Source: an uncultured Burkholderiales bacterium
GTDB lineage: Bacteria > Pseudomonadota > Gammaproteobacteria > Burkholderiales > Burkholderiaceae_E
DNA length: 5,997 bases
NCBI GenBank assembly: GCA_903898725.1
Contig: CAIUGQ010000624.1
Span: 1 to 5,997, forward strand
Direction: 5' to 3'
The position numbers were made by a program, and so were the translations under genes. The notes under the pieces were generated by a model that saw nothing but the letters and a program-made list of their open reading frames with translations, did not search any database and had not been told where the DNA came from. Position 1 is the stretch's first letter. Each line of letters begins with the position of its first letter. Below are positions 5,117-5,997 of this stretch, piece by piece.

Positions 5117-5997
5117 TCAGGCCGCCTGCGCGCCGGTGCCGGCATCGGCCGGGGCCGGCCCCTGCCGCAGTTCGGTGACCGACACCGCACCCGGCGGCAG
5201 CACGCTGCGGGCGAGCTCGACGAGGTGCGCGTGATGCGTGAAGTACACCACCTGGTTGCGCTCGCCGAGCTCGGCCAGTCCCTGCAGCGTGCGCGCGGCC
5301 CGCCCGTCGTCGAAGGTCATCAGCACGTCGTCCAGCAGCAGCGGCACGGGCGGCGCGGCCCCGAGCCGCACGTCGATCGCGGCCAGCCGCAGTGCGAGGA
5401 AGAGCGCGTCGGCGGTGCCCTCGCTCAGCTGCTCGACCGGCAGCCGCACGCCGTCCTCGCGCTCGGCGAGCAGCACCTGGCGGTCGCCCGACCAGTCGGG
5501 CCGCAGCGCGCCCCACCGGCCGTCGGTGATCCGTGCGAACCAGCGCGACGCGGCCGACAGCAGCGGCCCCTGCACGCGCTGCGCATGCCGCTGCACCGAC
5601 TGCTCGAGCAGCTCGCGCGCGAGCCGCAGGCGGGCGACATCGACGGCCAGCCGCGCCGAGGCCGCGAGCCGATCGCGCACCGCCTCCGCGGCCCGCGATG
5701 CCGCACCATCGCCATCGACCGCATCGAGCGCGGTCTGCGCGCGGGTCCGCTCGGCGAGGGCGGCATCGCGCTCGGACTCGTGGTCGGCGATCGACTGGCC
5801 GAGCGCCTCGCGTTCGGCGAGCAGTCCGGAGGCGTCGCAGGCCGCGAGCGCCGCGAGCAGCGCGTCGTGGGCGGCCCCGGTGGTGGCGCGGACGGTGGAC
5901 TCGGTGCGTTCGGCCTCGCCGAGCGCCTCGCGGCGCGCATCGCTGCGCGCGACCGCATCGGCGAGGGCGGTCGGGTCGGCGACGCCGGCCTGGACAC
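5117..5997 (-). CDS. YhaN-like SMC/Rad50-type AAA ATPase, C-terminal part (5' end beyond the window)
   Basis: This is the C-terminal 292 aa of a larger ATPase. The frame has no stop up to the right edge, so the gene is partial and its start is not visible. In window numbering, residues about 5-140 are Ala/Arg/Glu-rich helix, the returning arm of a coiled coil. A globular entry RWFARITDGRWGALRPDW follows (151-168). The ABC signature is LSEGTADALFLALRLA (190-205), Walker B is PLLLDDVLMTFDD (218-230) and the H-loop is YFTHH (251-255). The LLLDD...FDD form, rather than LDEP, and this layout fit YhaN-type (AAA_27) proteins better than SbcC. The Walker A half must lie upstream, outside the window. 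YhaN proteins are usually encoded beside a YhaO-like, Mre11/SbcD-type nuclease and are thought to work in DNA end processing or repair. I expect such a gene to the right, but it cannot be seen. The WYL gene follows three bases after the stop. Confidence 0.85.
   Translation of the reverse strand, partial: VQAGVADPTALADAVARSDARREALGEAERTESTVRATTGAAHDALLAALAACDASGLLAEREALGQSIADHESERDAALAERTRAQTALDAVDGDGAASRAAEAVRDRLAASARLAVDVARLRLARELLEQSVQRHAQRVQGPLLSAASRWFARITDGRWGALRPDWSGDRQVLLAEREDGVRLPVEQLSEGTADALFLALRLAAIDVRLGAAPPVPLLLDDVLMTFDDGRAARTLQGLAELGERNQVVYFTHHAHLVELARSVLPPGAVSVTELRQGPAPADAGTGAQAA

Noticed and set aside
5425..5997. Second open minus-strand frame overlapping the ATPase fragment
   Set aside because: Pro/Arg/Ser/Cys-rich out-of-frame shadow. 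The other frame carries the ABC signature, Walker B and H-loop.
1..5997. CRISPR array, tRNA, insertion sequence or prophage signs
   Set aside because: I saw no regularly spaced repeats, cloverleaf-like sequence, terminal inverted repeats or transposase/integrase motifs on either strand.

Overview
This is a very GC-rich window (by eye around 70% G+C, with strong G/C preference at third codon positions) from a Gram-negative chromosome. The gene content and protein style point to Betaproteobacteria, most likely Burkholderiales. That placement is an inference from the domain architectures, because the window holds no rRNA or other phylogenetic marker. Nothing in it looks mobile: there is no transposase, integrase, tRNA, CRISPR array or phage gene.

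The left two thirds (111-3790, plus strand) is one tightly packed operon for a four-part MCE-type lipid transporter. It encodes a permease with a STAS domain fused to its N-terminus (MlaB-MlaE type), an MlaF-like ABC ATPase, a single-MCE substrate-binding protein with a long helical tail (MlaD-like), and an outer-membrane-type auxiliary lipoprotein of the PqiC/ABC_trans_aux kind. All three gene junctions overlap (4, 11 and 4 bp). The layout mixes Mla and Pqi features: no periplasmic MlaC-like carrier is visible, and a lipoprotein takes its place. The expected job is moving phospholipid or another hydrophobic substrate between inner and outer membrane, powered by ATP at the inner membrane.

The right third (3738-5997) is transcribed from the minus strand, towards the transporter operon. 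Reading in its own direction, it starts with the C-terminal part of a YhaN-like SMC/Rad50-type ATPase that runs off the right edge. Three bases later comes a YafY-type WYL-domain transcription regulator, then a hairpin at its stop codon. About 110 bp further on is an unrecognised 86-codon ORF with an excellent Shine-Dalgarno sequence, whose end overlaps the end of the lipoprotein gene tail to tail.

The most interesting points are: the close pairing of a DNA-end-processing-type ATPase with a WYL regulator, a family that includes ligand- and ssDNA-responsive factors; the undescribed 86-aa ORF, with a possible ribosome-site-masking hairpin in its leader; and a run of nine C at the end of the ATPase gene, just before the SD-less start of the MCE gene. 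I see no clear evidence for a wholly new system. These are leads, not conclusions.
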